Source: Herbiconiux sp. L3-i23
GTDB taxonomy: Bacteria; Actinomycetota; Actinomycetes; Actinomycetales; Microbacteriaceae
Length of the DNA stretch: 64,000 nucleotides
Reading direction: 5' to 3'
Assembly: GCF_023734115.1 (NCBI RefSeq)
Contig: NZ_AP025737.1
Coordinates: 1,488,001-1,552,000, forward strand
In this document: positions 46,102-56,143 of the stretch, in pieces
How the letters are laid out: each line of letters starts with the position of its first letter
Position numbering within the stretch: the stretch's first letter is position 1
The notes under the pieces: model-generated
Told to the model about the DNA's origin: nothing
Databases searched by the model: none
The model's input: only the letters and a program-made list of their open reading frames with translations
Program-made: the position numbers and the translations under genes

Positions 46102-47498
46102 CGTTCGCCTCTCGATCGGGCAGCGTGCGACGCCTCACCGGCGCCGGGAGAAACAGTAGCGCGACCGCGCCCCGTGCCGCCGAGGCGGTAGAAGAAGAAC
46201 GGGATTGCCGAGAGCAGGCAGCTGACCGCCGGGACCACGGTGATCGAGGTGAAGATGACGTCCTGGATCGTGCGGGTCACCACGACCCCGTCCTCGTAGC
46301 CGGCGATGACGACGAAGACCCCGAAGACCAGCACGGCGAGCGCATTCATGATCTTCGACACGAAGGTGAGCGTCGCGAACGAGATCCCGTCGTTGCGCAC
46401 CCCGAGGCGACGCTCGACGTCGTCGACCGCGTCGGCGATGAGAGTGGCCTGCACCACCATGAAGATCCCGAGCGCGAGGCCGGTGAGGAAGATGAACGCG
46501 ATGATCACGAGCAGGTTCGAGAAGCCGGCGAACCACATGGCGAGGTAGAGGACGGCGCCGACGAGGGAACTGGCGATCGCGAGGGTCCTGCCCGAGGTCG
46601 CCCGCAGCAGCAACGGGGTCGTGAACGACGCCAGCACCATCCCCGCGATGATCGCGGCGCCGACGAGGGTGAAGGTGCCCTCGTCGCCGTAGGCGATCAC
46701 GACGAAGACCGCTCCCCCGGCTTGCACGATGAACCGGCCGAAGCCGAGCACCGAACCGAGCAGCACCATGAGCAGGGGCGTGTTGGCGATGAGAGTGCCG
46801 AACAGTTGTCGGAAGCGCAGGCCTGTGCTCGCCGCCTCGGTGCGGCGCTCGCGGGCGCCGAAGAAGGCGAGCAGGTAGAGGCCCATCCCGAGCACGGAGG
46901 TGAGGAACACGGCGAGCGACCATCCTGCGCTCGTCGTCTCGGGTCCGAAGCTCAGTGCACGGGCGATCCACGGCATGCCGAGCGTCGACAGGCCGAGGGC
47001 GATCGCGCCGAACGCCCTGACGTCGCCGATCACTCGGGTGCGTTTCGCCGGTTCGGTGAAGGCCGACCCGATGAGGCCCCAGAACGGCACGTCGCAGGCG
47101 GTGTAGGCGACGCCCCACAGCACGTAGAAGAGGCAGAACCAGGTCAGCTTCACCGGTTCCGACGCGTCCGGCACCGAGAAGAGCAGGCCCGAGAGGATCG
47201 CGACCGGCGCGGCCGAGAACAGGATGTAGGGGCGCAACTTCCCCCACCGCGTGCGCGTCATGTCGATGAGGCTGCCGAGCACCGGGTCGAGCACCGCGTC
47301 GGCGATCTTCGACACCGTGATGACGACGGTGACGACCGCGATCCCCGCGGTGCTGATGCCCGCGTACTGCAGCAGGTAGACGAGCATGAACGTCGACACC
47401 GTCGTGAGCACGAAATTCTGCCCGAAGCCGGCGGTGACGATGGCGAGCCCCTGTCGACGCAGTGGGGCGGAATTCAGGGGAACGGCGGAGGTGGTCAT
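46098..47498 (-). CDS. GPH family sugar transporter (MelB-like)
   Basis: A 466-residue 12-helix glycoside-pentoside-hexuronide:cation symporter. VLDPVLGSLIDMTRTRWGKL near residue 68 is the MelB/XynB-type signature with cation-site aspartates, and FWGLIGSAFTEPAKRTRVIG follows near 140. It probably imports mannosides or their breakdown products for the adjacent GH38 enzyme with Na+ or H+. The ATG overlaps the GH38 stop by 4 nt. Confidence 0.9.
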   Translation of the reverse strand: MTTSAVPLNSAPLRRQGLAIVTAGFGQNFVLTTVSTFMLVYLLQYAGISTAGIAVVTVVITVSKIADAVLDPVLGSLIDMTRTRWGKLRPYILFSAAPVAILSGLLFSVPDASEPVKLTWFCLFYVLWGVAYTACDVPFWGLIGSAFTEPAKRTRVIGDVRAFGAIALGLSTLGMPWIARALSFGPETTSAGWSLAVFLTSVLGMGLYLLAFFGARERRTEAASTGLRFRQLFGTLIANTPLLMVLLGSVLGFGRFIVQAGGAVFVVIAYGDEGTFTLVGAAIIAGMVLASFTTPLLLRATSGRTLAIASSLVGAVLYLAMWFAGFSNLLVIIAFIFLTGLALGIFMVVQATLIADAVDDVERRLGVRNDGISFATLTFVSKIMNALAVLVFGVFVVIAGYEDGVVVTRTIQDVIFTSITVVPAVSCLLSAIPFFFYRLGGTGRGRATVSPGAGEASHAARSRGER

Positions 47499-50422
47499 GA
47501 TCGGTCGTCCTCCAGCAGGATTGTCTTGATCTCGAAGGGGCGGAACGCGAGACGATCGAGGTCCGCGGGCCCGAGTCGGCGTTCGAGCAGGTCGGTCTCG
47601 TACGCCGAACCGTGCGGAAGGCTGACCCGCAGCGCCGTGGTGACCGGCCGGCCGAGGCTCTCGTACAACCGGAGCACCACCCCGCCGCCGTCTTCCGCCT
47701 TCTTGAGGGTCTCGATGACGACGGCGGGGTCGTCGACCGACGCGACGCTCGGAACGCTGCCGCCCGTGAGTACCTGCAACGGGGCGCCGAGCCGGTAGCC
47801 GGCGGCGATGACCGGGGTGAGGTCGCCGGCCTCGAACGGGCGGACGGCGTAGCTGAAGCGGTGGTGGCCGCGGTCGGCCGTCTTGTCGGGGAACGTCGGT
47901 GCTCGGAGCAGGTTGAGGCTGATCAGCCCGTTCTTGACCCGGTGCCCGTACTTGCCGTCGTTCAACAGTGCGAAGCCGCGCGAGTCGCTTTCGGTTGCCA
48001 CCCACCGGTGCGCGCAGACCTCGAACTGCGCCTTCTCGACCGAGTCCCTCTCCGTGGTCGCCCGCTCGATGTGACCGAACTGGATCTCGCAGCGGACCGT
48101 GTCCCCGTACGCCAAAGGGCGGAACTCGGCCCGCAGCATCGTGTGCTTCTCATGCCACTCCACCTCCGTCTCGAATCGGACGAGGTCGCTGCCCGCCTCG
48201 AGGACGACGCGTTGCACGATCGTCGACGTCCGAGTCCGGTACACCTGCCGACGCACGGCGGTGACGTCGTCGACGCTGTTCTCCACCTCGCTCGCGGTGA
48301 GGACCCGCGCGGGTGTGTCGAGGTAGCGCGGATCGATGTCCCACGCGTTGAACGGCCAGACGTACGGGTCGTCGTGGGTCACCAGACGGTTGAGGCCCTC
48401 GCCTGCGTGCTCGACGCCGTCGGCGTCCAGGCAGGAGCCGATGGAACCGTCGGGCGCGAAGCGCAGCGTGAGCGCGCTGTTCGAGAGCGTGTCGCCGTCG
48501 GCTCGCAGCGCGTCCGAGCGCTCCGCGGGGCGGAGGGCGGCGGCCGCATACGGCCCGACATCCGCGACGAACCACTCGCCGCCGACCGACACGTGCTCGC
48601 GCCGAGGAAAGCTCGTGAGATTGAGAGCGGTCGGCGCGGAGTCTCGATCCGGTAGACGATCCGCCAGAGCGAACGTGTAGTCGGCGAGCGCCGCCTCCAC
48701 CCGCTCGTAGTCGTCGATCGCTTCGCGGTTGACGCGCGCGATGGAGGAGCCGGGGATGATGTCGTGGAACTGGTTCAGCAGCACCGCGCGCCAGTGCTCG
48801 GCCAAGGTCTCCCGGGAATCGTCGCCCACGATGACGGCGAGCGCCTCGGCGTCGTGTAGCATCCGCTCGACGATCCGGTTGTGACGCTTGATCGCGCCTT
48901 GGGTCGTGTAGGTGCCCTGGTGGGTCTCGAGGTACAGCTCGCCGACGTGGGTGTGTTCGATCGGCTTCTGTTCGAGGCGCCCGAAGAATTCGGAGGCGCT
49001 CGATCGGCGCACACGGGGAAGCCCGCGCAGGTCGGCCTCCCGGTCGAGGAGTTCGTGATGGATCTCGCCGGGACCGCCGCCGCCGTCACCCGAACCGTAG
49101 ACGAGCAGTGCGCTCTGCAGGGCCCGTTCGGGGTACCGGGCGAGGCCGGTCAGGAGGTTGTCGGCGCTGGCGCGGCTGTTGTAGTCGCCCTCGGGAGGCA
49201 TGTGCACGAGCACGCTCGAACCGTCGATGCCCTGCCAGTGGAAGGTGCGGTGCGGGAAGTCGTTGACCTTGTTCCAGGCCAGTTTGATGGTCTGGAACCA
49301 GTCCATCCCGGCACCGCGGAGGATCTGCGGAAGGTTGCCGCTGTAGCCGAAGGTGTCGGGGAGCCAGCAGAGGCGCAGCTGCTCGTCGGTTAGGGCGAAC
49401 TCGTCCTGCAGGAAGCGGCGGCCGACGACCGCCTGGCGCACCAACGACTCCCCCGACGGCAGGTTGGTGTCGGGTTCCACCCAGAAGGACCCCTGGATCT
49501 CCATCCGACCGGCGGCGACGGCGCCGCGGATCCGCTCGAACAGGGCGGGGTGCCGCTCGCGCATCCACCACAGCTGCTGGGGCTGCGACGTGCCGTAGAC
49601 GTAGTCGTCACGGCGGTCGATGGCGTTGAGCGCCCTCACATAGGTGCGCGCGGCTTTGCGCTTCGTCTCGCGGACGGGCCAGAGCCAGGCCATGTCGAGG
49701 TGGCCGTGGCCGACCGCGTCGTAGGTGAACTCCGACTCGCTGCGGGCGGCGAGCGGCACGGCGAGCACCGCGCGGGCGCCGCGGACATCGCGCCGACGGA
49801 ACAGGGAGTAGGCATCGCGCAGCGCTCGCCGCAGCGTGCGCTCCAGGGCCGCGTCCTCCGTCGCGCCCGCGAGCACCACGAGGGCGAGGTAGTCGTAGTA
49901 CAGGCGGTAGGCGTCATCGTCGCGGGTCGCGAGGTGCGCGCCGTGGTACACGGCCTTGCCCACCTCGTAGAGGATGAAGCCGTTGTAGGTGACGTCGGCG
50001 TACACATCCACGGCACCGCTCGACAGGTCGACCTCGACCGGGCGGTACTTACCGCCGCTGTGCGGCAGGTCGCCCTGCTGGAAGACGGTGCTGACCGAGT
50101 CGAGCAGCTCCCCCGCCGCCCCGTGCACGAGACCCTCGCCGCGGATGCCGAGCAGCAGCACCAGATCGTCGGGACCGGGCGGGACGAGGCCGGTGAGGTG
50201 CAGCCAGGCGCAGTCGAACGGACCGCCCCACGCGGTGTTCGGACGGATCGGCGAGAACGCGGTCCGATCGAGGCGGTCGAACGGGATCGGCTCCGGCGAT
50301 CGCAGGATCTCGGCGTCGAGGCTGCGAACGCGGGTGTAGACGCGGGAGCGGATGCGGGTGAGTCGCCGGTACTCCTCTGGCTGGGCCGCGGGGAGGCCGA
50401 TCAGCCATGACGCGAACCCCAC
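47495..50422 (-). CDS. Glycoside hydrolase family 38 alpha-mannosidase
   Basis: A 975-residue enzyme. An N-terminal region (about 1-230) precedes the GH38 catalytic domain. The zinc and catalytic motifs are visible: GHGHLDMAWLWPVRETKRKA (His, Asp) near 240, SFWVEPDTNLPSGESLVRQA (catalytic Asp) near 312 and WLPDTFGYSGNLPQIL near 354. The C-terminal beta-sandwich domains follow (about 600-975). It releases alpha-mannose from glycans or mannosides and needs Zn2+. No signal peptide, so it is cytosolic and acts on imported substrate. The GTG at 50422 follows GAGGAGG by 8 nt. Confidence 0.92.
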   Translation of the reverse strand: MGFASWLIGLPAAQPEEYRRLTRIRSRVYTRVRSLDAEILRSPEPIPFDRLDRTAFSPIRPNTAWGGPFDCAWLHLTGLVPPGPDDLVLLLGIRGEGLVHGAAGELLDSVSTVFQQGDLPHSGGKYRPVEVDLSSGAVDVYADVTYNGFILYEVGKAVYHGAHLATRDDDAYRLYYDYLALVVLAGATEDAALERTLRRALRDAYSLFRRRDVRGARAVLAVPLAARSESEFTYDAVGHGHLDMAWLWPVRETKRKAARTYVRALNAIDRRDDYVYGTSQPQQLWWMRERHPALFERIRGAVAAGRMEIQGSFWVEPDTNLPSGESLVRQAVVGRRFLQDEFALTDEQLRLCWLPDTFGYSGNLPQILRGAGMDWFQTIKLAWNKVNDFPHRTFHWQGIDGSSVLVHMPPEGDYNSRASADNLLTGLARYPERALQSALLVYGSGDGGGGPGEIHHELLDREADLRGLPRVRRSSASEFFGRLEQKPIEHTHVGELYLETHQGTYTTQGAIKRHNRIVERMLHDAEALAVIVGDDSRETLAEHWRAVLLNQFHDIIPGSSIARVNREAIDDYERVEAALADYTFALADRLPDRDSAPTALNLTSFPRREHVSVGGEWFVADVGPYAAAALRPAERSDALRADGDTLSNSALTLRFAPDGSIGSCLDADGVEHAGEGLNRLVTHDDPYVWPFNAWDIDPRYLDTPARVLTASEVENSVDDVTAVRRQVYRTRTSTIVQRVVLEAGSDLVRFETEVEWHEKHTMLRAEFRPLAYGDTVRCEIQFGHIERATTERDSVEKAQFEVCAHRWVATESDSRGFALLNDGKYGHRVKNGLISLNLLRAPTFPDKTADRGHHRFSYAVRPFEAGDLTPVIAAGYRLGAPLQVLTGGSVPSVASVDDPAVVIETLKKAEDGGGVVLRLYESLGRPVTTALRVSLPHGSAYETDLLERRLGPADLDRLAFRPFEIKTILLEDDRS

Positions 50423-50541
50423 CAGAGACGCCTCCTCGCGCTTCGTGCGCTGCCGTCCGTGGGCTGCGCCGCGGGGTCAGCATACGGGCGCCCGGGCTCC
50501 GCGCCAGGCGTACCGCCCCTGACACGCGCCGACGCGTCGGG

Positions 50542-51054
50542 TCAGGCGAGCTTCTGCGCCAGGGCGTCGACGAGTGCGCGGCTGCTGCGCTCGACCATGA
50601 CGAGGACGTCGTCGAAGTCGCGTTCGTCGCCGTAGTACGGGTCGGGGACGTCGAGATCACCACGGGCGTCCGGGTCGAACTCGCGCAGGAGATGGATCCG
50701 CTCGGCCGCGGACCGGCTCGGGGCGAGTGCGCGCAGAGCGTCGACGTGTCCGGCGTCGAGGGCGAGGATCAGGTCGTAATCCTCGAACAGCGACCGGTCG
50801 AACTGTCGCGCCCGGTGCGGGCGACCGTCGTAGCCGTGCTCGTGCAGAGCCGCGACCGTGCGCGGATCCGCCCCGTCGCCGACGTGCCAGCCGCCGGTGC
50901 CCGACGAGGTGACCGCGACCCGATCTTCGAGCCCGCGTTCGGCGAGCAGGCGTCGCGTGATCACGTCCCCCATCGGCGAACGGCAGATGTTGCCGGTGCA
51001 GACGAACGTGATCGCGTAGGGACCGCTCGGATCCTGCTGCTCGGGGAGCTGCAT
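50542..51054 (-). CDS. Low-molecular-weight protein tyrosine phosphatase
   Basis: A 170-residue enzyme with the P-loop CTGNICRSP (C-x5-R-S) at about residues 19-27 and the catalytic acid in VPDPYYGDERDFDD near 142. It removes phosphate from tyrosine residues; actinobacterial members act on regulators or exopolysaccharide enzymes, but no kinase is adjacent. The ATG at 51054 lies 11 nt after the argG stop. The two genes may be co-transcribed. Confidence 0.92.
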   Translation of the reverse strand: MQLPEQQDPSGPYAITFVCTGNICRSPMGDVITRRLLAERGLEDRVAVTSSGTGGWHVGDGADPRTVAALHEHGYDGRPHRARQFDRSLFEDYDLILALDAGHVDALRALAPSRSAAERIHLLREFDPDARGDLDVPDPYYGDERDFDDVLVMVERSSRALVDALAQKLA

Positions 51055-51065
51055 GCGCGACGCGG

Positions 51066-53115
<2,050 letters not shown>

Positions 53116-53161
53116 GTCGCAACCCTCCCATGAGTGGACGGTGTCCACAATGGGAGACGGT

Positions 53162-53659
53162 TCAGACCTCGGGATGAACGAGCAGGAGTTCGGCCCGTTC
53201 GCGCAGGTACGCGGCGAGGTCCACCGGATGCTGACCCGGAGCCCATTCGACCCGCACCTCCCCGTCGACGATGCGCAGCGGAGCGTCGAGGGCGCCCGAG
53301 TCGTCGACGGCTGTGCGGAGCGGGCGCGTCTCGTAGTTGACGGTCTCGCCCACCGGGAAGGTCTGGGCGGCGAGCGCCCGGACGGCGCTGCGTTCCGCCG
53401 CGGACACGGCGGTCCACCCGTGCTGGCGCTCCTCCGCCGCCCGCGTCACCGCTCCGGCGGCGTGCAGGGCGCCGTCGGTGCCGAGCAGCAGAACGCCGAG
53501 GCGCCACACCCGGCCGAGCGGCTCGAAGACCGGACCGCCGCCGACGCCGAGGATCCGCCGACGGCGACCGAGGCGGGCGAGCGCCTCGGTCCTCGCGCCG
53601 GCGTCGTCGAGGCGCAGCGCTATCGAGTGCAGGAGGCCGGGAAGCTCCTCGGGGATCAC
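53162..53659 (-). CDS. Conserved protein of unknown function
   Basis: A 165-residue protein that I cannot place in a named family. LGRRRRILGVGGGPVFEPLG near residue 30 and RVWRLGVLLLGTDGALHAAG near 49 look like a well-ordered beta core, followed by a helical part and PLRIVDGEVRVEWAPGQHPV. I recall similar Microbacteriaceae proteins of this length, some annotated as glutaminase without clear basis. There is no signal peptide. The ATG overlaps the SRPBCC gene by 4 nt, so the two are in one operon. Confidence 0.7.
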   Translation of the reverse strand: MIPEELPGLLHSIALRLDDAGARTEALARLGRRRRILGVGGGPVFEPLGRVWRLGVLLLGTDGALHAAGAVTRAAEERQHGWTAVSAAERSAVRALAAQTFPVGETVNYETRPLRTAVDDSGALDAPLRIVDGEVRVEWAPGQHPVDLAAYLRERAELLLVHPEV

Positions 53660-54099
53660 GGCGCTCGCAGCAGCAGTTTCTCGAGATCGTCGAAGAACGC
53701 GTTGTAGCCGACCACGGTCAGATCGAGCTGCTCGTCCGTGAAGCCCTGCCGCGGCTGGCGGAAGGTCATCTCGGTGCCGGAGGGCACTTCGACGAGGTCG
53801 ACGGTCACGGGTTCACCGGCGTCCTCCGACGGTGCATCGGTCAGGGTCAGTGCGAGCCGGGTGGGCGGGTCGACCTTGCGGTACTCCCCCACCCAGTCGA
53901 TCGAGTTGCCGTCGGGGAAGCGCATGATCGCGCTCCAGCGGCCGCCGACACGCACATCCATCGACACGGTGTCGAGCGGCACGTCGACTGCAGCGGTACC
54001 GAACCATGCGGCGAACTGCGCAGGCTCGGTCCACGCCGCGAACACCCGATCGGGGCTCGTCGCGAAAGTGCGCATGATCTCCAGGCCGTCGAACGTCAT
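53656..54099 (-). CDS. SRPBCC (AHSA1-type) domain protein
   Basis: A 147-residue START-like protein. The EIMRTFATSPDRVFAAWTEP start, WFGTAAVDVPLDTVSMDVRV near 32 and YRKVDPPTRLALTLTDAPSE near 73 are typical of the Activator of Hsp90 ATPase 1-like group. These small hydrophobic-pocket proteins bind lipids or other ligands, and the role here is unknown. GGAGTCC precedes the ATG at 54099. It is translationally coupled with the downstream hypothetical gene. Confidence 0.87.
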   Translation of the reverse strand: MTFDGLEIMRTFATSPDRVFAAWTEPAQFAAWFGTAAVDVPLDTVSMDVRVGGRWSAIMRFPDGNSIDWVGEYRKVDPPTRLALTLTDAPSEDAGEPVTVDLVEVPSGTEMTFRQPRQGFTDEQLDLTVVGYNAFFDDLEKLLLRAP

Positions 54100-54146
54100 C
54101 GGGACTCCTTCAACTAGTGGTGGGCGTCGCACTGGTGGGCGTCGTC

Positions 54147-54596
54147 TCAGCGACGCTTGCCCTCGGTCAGCATCTCCACGGCGGTCGCGACGCGCGACGC
54201 CCGCGTCTCGGGCTTCTTCGCCTCGGTGATCCACACCGTGAACGCCTTCTTCTGGCTCGGCGAGAGGCTGCCGAAGAAGTCGACGGCGGCCGGGGCGTCG
54301 GCGAGCGCGGCTGCGAGGTCCGGCGGGACCTCGACCTCGCGAGGCGCCGTGTCGAGCTCGAGGTCGACCTCGACCTCGTCGCCCGCGGCGACCCCCGCCC
54401 CGGCCCGGTTCTCGGCGCTGAGGGAGAGCATGTACGGCCCGCGATACGGCGCGACGGTGCTGCGGTACGAGTAACCGTTGATGGTCGCGGTGACGGGGAC
54501 CCGTTTGCCGGCCCCGAAGCTCTCGACGACCTCGGGCGGCACCTCTATTCCGGTCGTGTTGCCGCCGCCCGACACGATGATGGTACGGAACCTCAT
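54147..54596 (-). CDS. DUF1905/YdeI-type domain protein
   Basis: A 149-residue protein. The first part is DUF1905 (MRFRTIIVSGGGNTTGIEVP, then VTATINGYSYRSTVAPYRG). The second is a YdeI/OmpD-associated helix region (LSPSQKKAFTVWITEAKKPE, TRASRVATAVEMLTEGKRR). Such fused proteins are common and their function is unknown. The ATG at 54596 was chosen over an upstream in-frame start because it matches the family N-terminus. Confidence 0.83.
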   Translation of the reverse strand: MRFRTIIVSGGGNTTGIEVPPEVVESFGAGKRVPVTATINGYSYRSTVAPYRGPYMLSLSAENRAGAGVAAGDEVEVDLELDTAPREVEVPPDLAAALADAPAAVDFFGSLSPSQKKAFTVWITEAKKPETRASRVATAVEMLTEGKRR

Positions 54597-54672
54597 GAGG
54601 TCAGTATCACCCGCGCCCACCACTCGAAGACGGATGACGCGTCGGGCCGGAGGTCACTTGCAGTCGTCTCCG

Positions 54673-54963
54673 TCAGGAGGCGGTGCCGCCGCCGGTCATC
54701 TTGCGCACCTCGGCGTCGATCTTCTCATCGGTGATGTACCCGCGACCGGGACCGAAGGCGTCGATCCCCGAGAAGACGGCGGCGACCGAGAGACCGAGGA
54801 TGGGCCAGGCCGGCCAGAAGTATTCGCGGTAGCCGCTGAAAGCCCAGATCGCGATGAGCAGGAGCGACACCGCGGCGGCGACGCCGAGGTACTTCCAGAA
54901 TCCGGCCTTCTTCTCGAGCCGCTTGCGCGCGGCCAGGCGCAGTTCCTCATCCGACTGTGGCAT
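54673..54963 (-). CDS. 2TM domain membrane protein
   Basis: A 96-residue protein with a charged N-terminus (DEELRLAARKRLEKKAGFWK), two transmembrane helices (about 23-42 and 48-66) separated by a short SGYREYFWPAWP loop, and a cytoplasmic tail. This is the 2TM domain of bacterial membrane proteins, often fused to kinases but here alone. The ATG at 54963 is 6 nt after TACTGT on the minus strand. Confidence 0.82.
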   Translation of the reverse strand: MPQSDEELRLAARKRLEKKAGFWKYLGVAAAVSLLLIAIWAFSGYREYFWPAWPILGLSVAAVFSGIDAFGPGRGYITDEKIDAEVRKMTGGGTAS

Positions 54964-54969
54964 GAGGCA

Positions 54970-54975
54970 ACAGTA
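54970..54975 (-). promoter_or_regulatory. -10 element for the leaderless 2TM gene
   Basis: TACTGT on the minus strand, then 6 nt, then the ATG at 54963. Confidence 0.5.
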
Positions 54976-55114
54976 TTGCGGCGGCCCGCGCAGCGGAACC
55001 CCTGGTCGGCACCCGATCGGGCGACACCCGGAGTGGGGCGAGAGCGGCGTGTCGCAGCGTTGCTACGGTGTCGGTCGGCGCTGAGCGCTTCTCACCTACT
55101 TCATGGGGGCAACA

Positions 55115-55522
55115 ATGGAAACGTACAACAACGATCTGCTGGCGAACTATTTCGCCAGCGGCAGCTGGGTCATCAGCCTCGTCATCTACCTGGTCTTCGC
55201 GTTCTTCCTCTCGCGGGTCTTCACCAAGGCCGGCATCGAGGCGTGGAAGGGCTGGGTCCCGTTCGTGAACTACTTCCACATCTACAAGCTCGGCGGCTTC
55301 AGCGGCTGGTGGATCCTGATCAACCTGGTCCCGTTCATCGGCTCGATCGTCGCTCTGGTCATCCTCTGGATCGCCGAGTACCGCATCAGCAAGGGCTTCG
55401 AGAAGCCCGGCGTGTTCGTGCTGCTCGCGATCTTCCTGCAGATCATCTGGACGGGCATCCTCGCCTTCGACAGCTCGAAGTGGCGCGGTACCCCGGAGAG
55501 CTCGTACCCCGCCAAGGGCTGA
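55115..55522 (+). CDS. DUF5684-like membrane protein
   Basis: A 135-residue protein with three or four transmembrane helices (about 17-36, 68-90, 97-117) and an aromatic loop GWVPFVNYFHIYKLGGFSGW between them. The layout matches the DUF5684 family, sometimes labelled signal peptidase-like although it has no catalytic serine-lysine pair. The ATG at 55115 (GGGGG upstream) is preferred to that at 55103. A hairpin terminator follows. Confidence 0.78.
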   Translation: METYNNDLLANYFASGSWVISLVIYLVFAFFLSRVFTKAGIEAWKGWVPFVNYFHIYKLGGFSGWWILINLVPFIGSIVALVILWIAEYRISKGFEKPGVFVLLAIFLQIIWTGILAFDSSKWRGTPESSYPAKG

Positions 55523-55539
55523 GTTCTCGTTCCACATCC

Positions 55540-55573
55540 GAAGGCCGTCCGCACTCTCGTGCGGGCGGCCTTC
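55540..55573 (+). terminator. Hairpin terminator after the DUF5684-like gene
   Basis: GAAGGCCGTCCGCA (55540-55553) pairs with TGCGGGCGGCCTTC (55560-55573) with one mismatch over a 6-nt loop; CTCGTCG follows. Confidence 0.75.
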
Positions 55574-55640
55574 TCGTCGTCGGCGGCGCCGAGACCTGAG
55601 CGGGACTCGATTCGCTTTCATGCCAACCGTCGCGCAGGAT

Positions 55641-55653
55641 TGGAACCGTTCCA
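55641..55653. promoter_or_regulatory. Fur-family operator candidate upstream of the fur-like gene
   Basis: TGGAACCGTTCCA: perfect 6-nt arms over a single C, 16 nt before the ATG at 55670. In its position and symmetry it resembles CatR/FurA autoregulatory boxes before catalase genes. Confidence 0.55.
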
Positions 55654-55669
55654 GACAACGGGAGTGACG

Positions 55670-56095
55670 ATGGACACGAGCGAGAGGCTGCGCGCCGCGG
55701 GCCTTCGAGCCACCGCTCCGCGCACCGCCGTGCTCGCCGTGCTCGACTCGGCCGCCGACCACGAGCATCTCAGCGCCGCCGCCGTGCTGGAGCGGGTGCG
55801 CGGCGCGATCGGCGCCGTCTCGGTCCAAGCGGTCTACGACTGCCTCGACGCGCTCGAGCAGGCGCGGCTCGTGCGCCGCATCCAGCCGGCCGGACAGCCC
55901 GCGCACTTCGAATCGCGCGTCGGCGACAACCACCACCACGCCGTCTGCCGTTCCTGCGGACGCACCAGCGACATCCCCTGCCTGCACGGGTCGGCCCCGT
56001 GCCTGACCCCGGCGCAGACGGGCGGCTTCCTGGTCGACCAGGCCGAGATCACCTTCTGGGGTCTCTGCGCCGACTGCGCCGACGCGCCCTCCTGA
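55670..56095 (+). CDS. Fur family regulator (FurA/CatR/PerR type)
   Basis: A 141-residue Fur-family protein. The N-terminal winged helix spans about 8-80 (GLRATAPRTAVLAVLDSAAD, then AVSVQAVYDCLDALEQARLV), and the metal-sensing domain has the NHHHAVCRSCGRTSDIPC region. A structural zinc site is made by CRSC and CADC. It is followed after 48 nt by a catalase gene, so a peroxide-responsive repressor role is the best reading. The ATG at 55670 follows GGAGTG, and the palindrome at 55641 lies just upstream. Confidence 0.88.
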   Translation: MDTSERLRAAGLRATAPRTAVLAVLDSAADHEHLSAAAVLERVRGAIGAVSVQAVYDCLDALEQARLVRRIQPAGQPAHFESRVGDNHHHAVCRSCGRTSDIPCLHGSAPCLTPAQTGGFLVDQAEITFWGLCADCADAPS

Positions 56096-56143
56096 CTCCT
56101 CGCTGGACACCCCGGCGAGGCCGCCCATGAAAGGACGTTCCGC

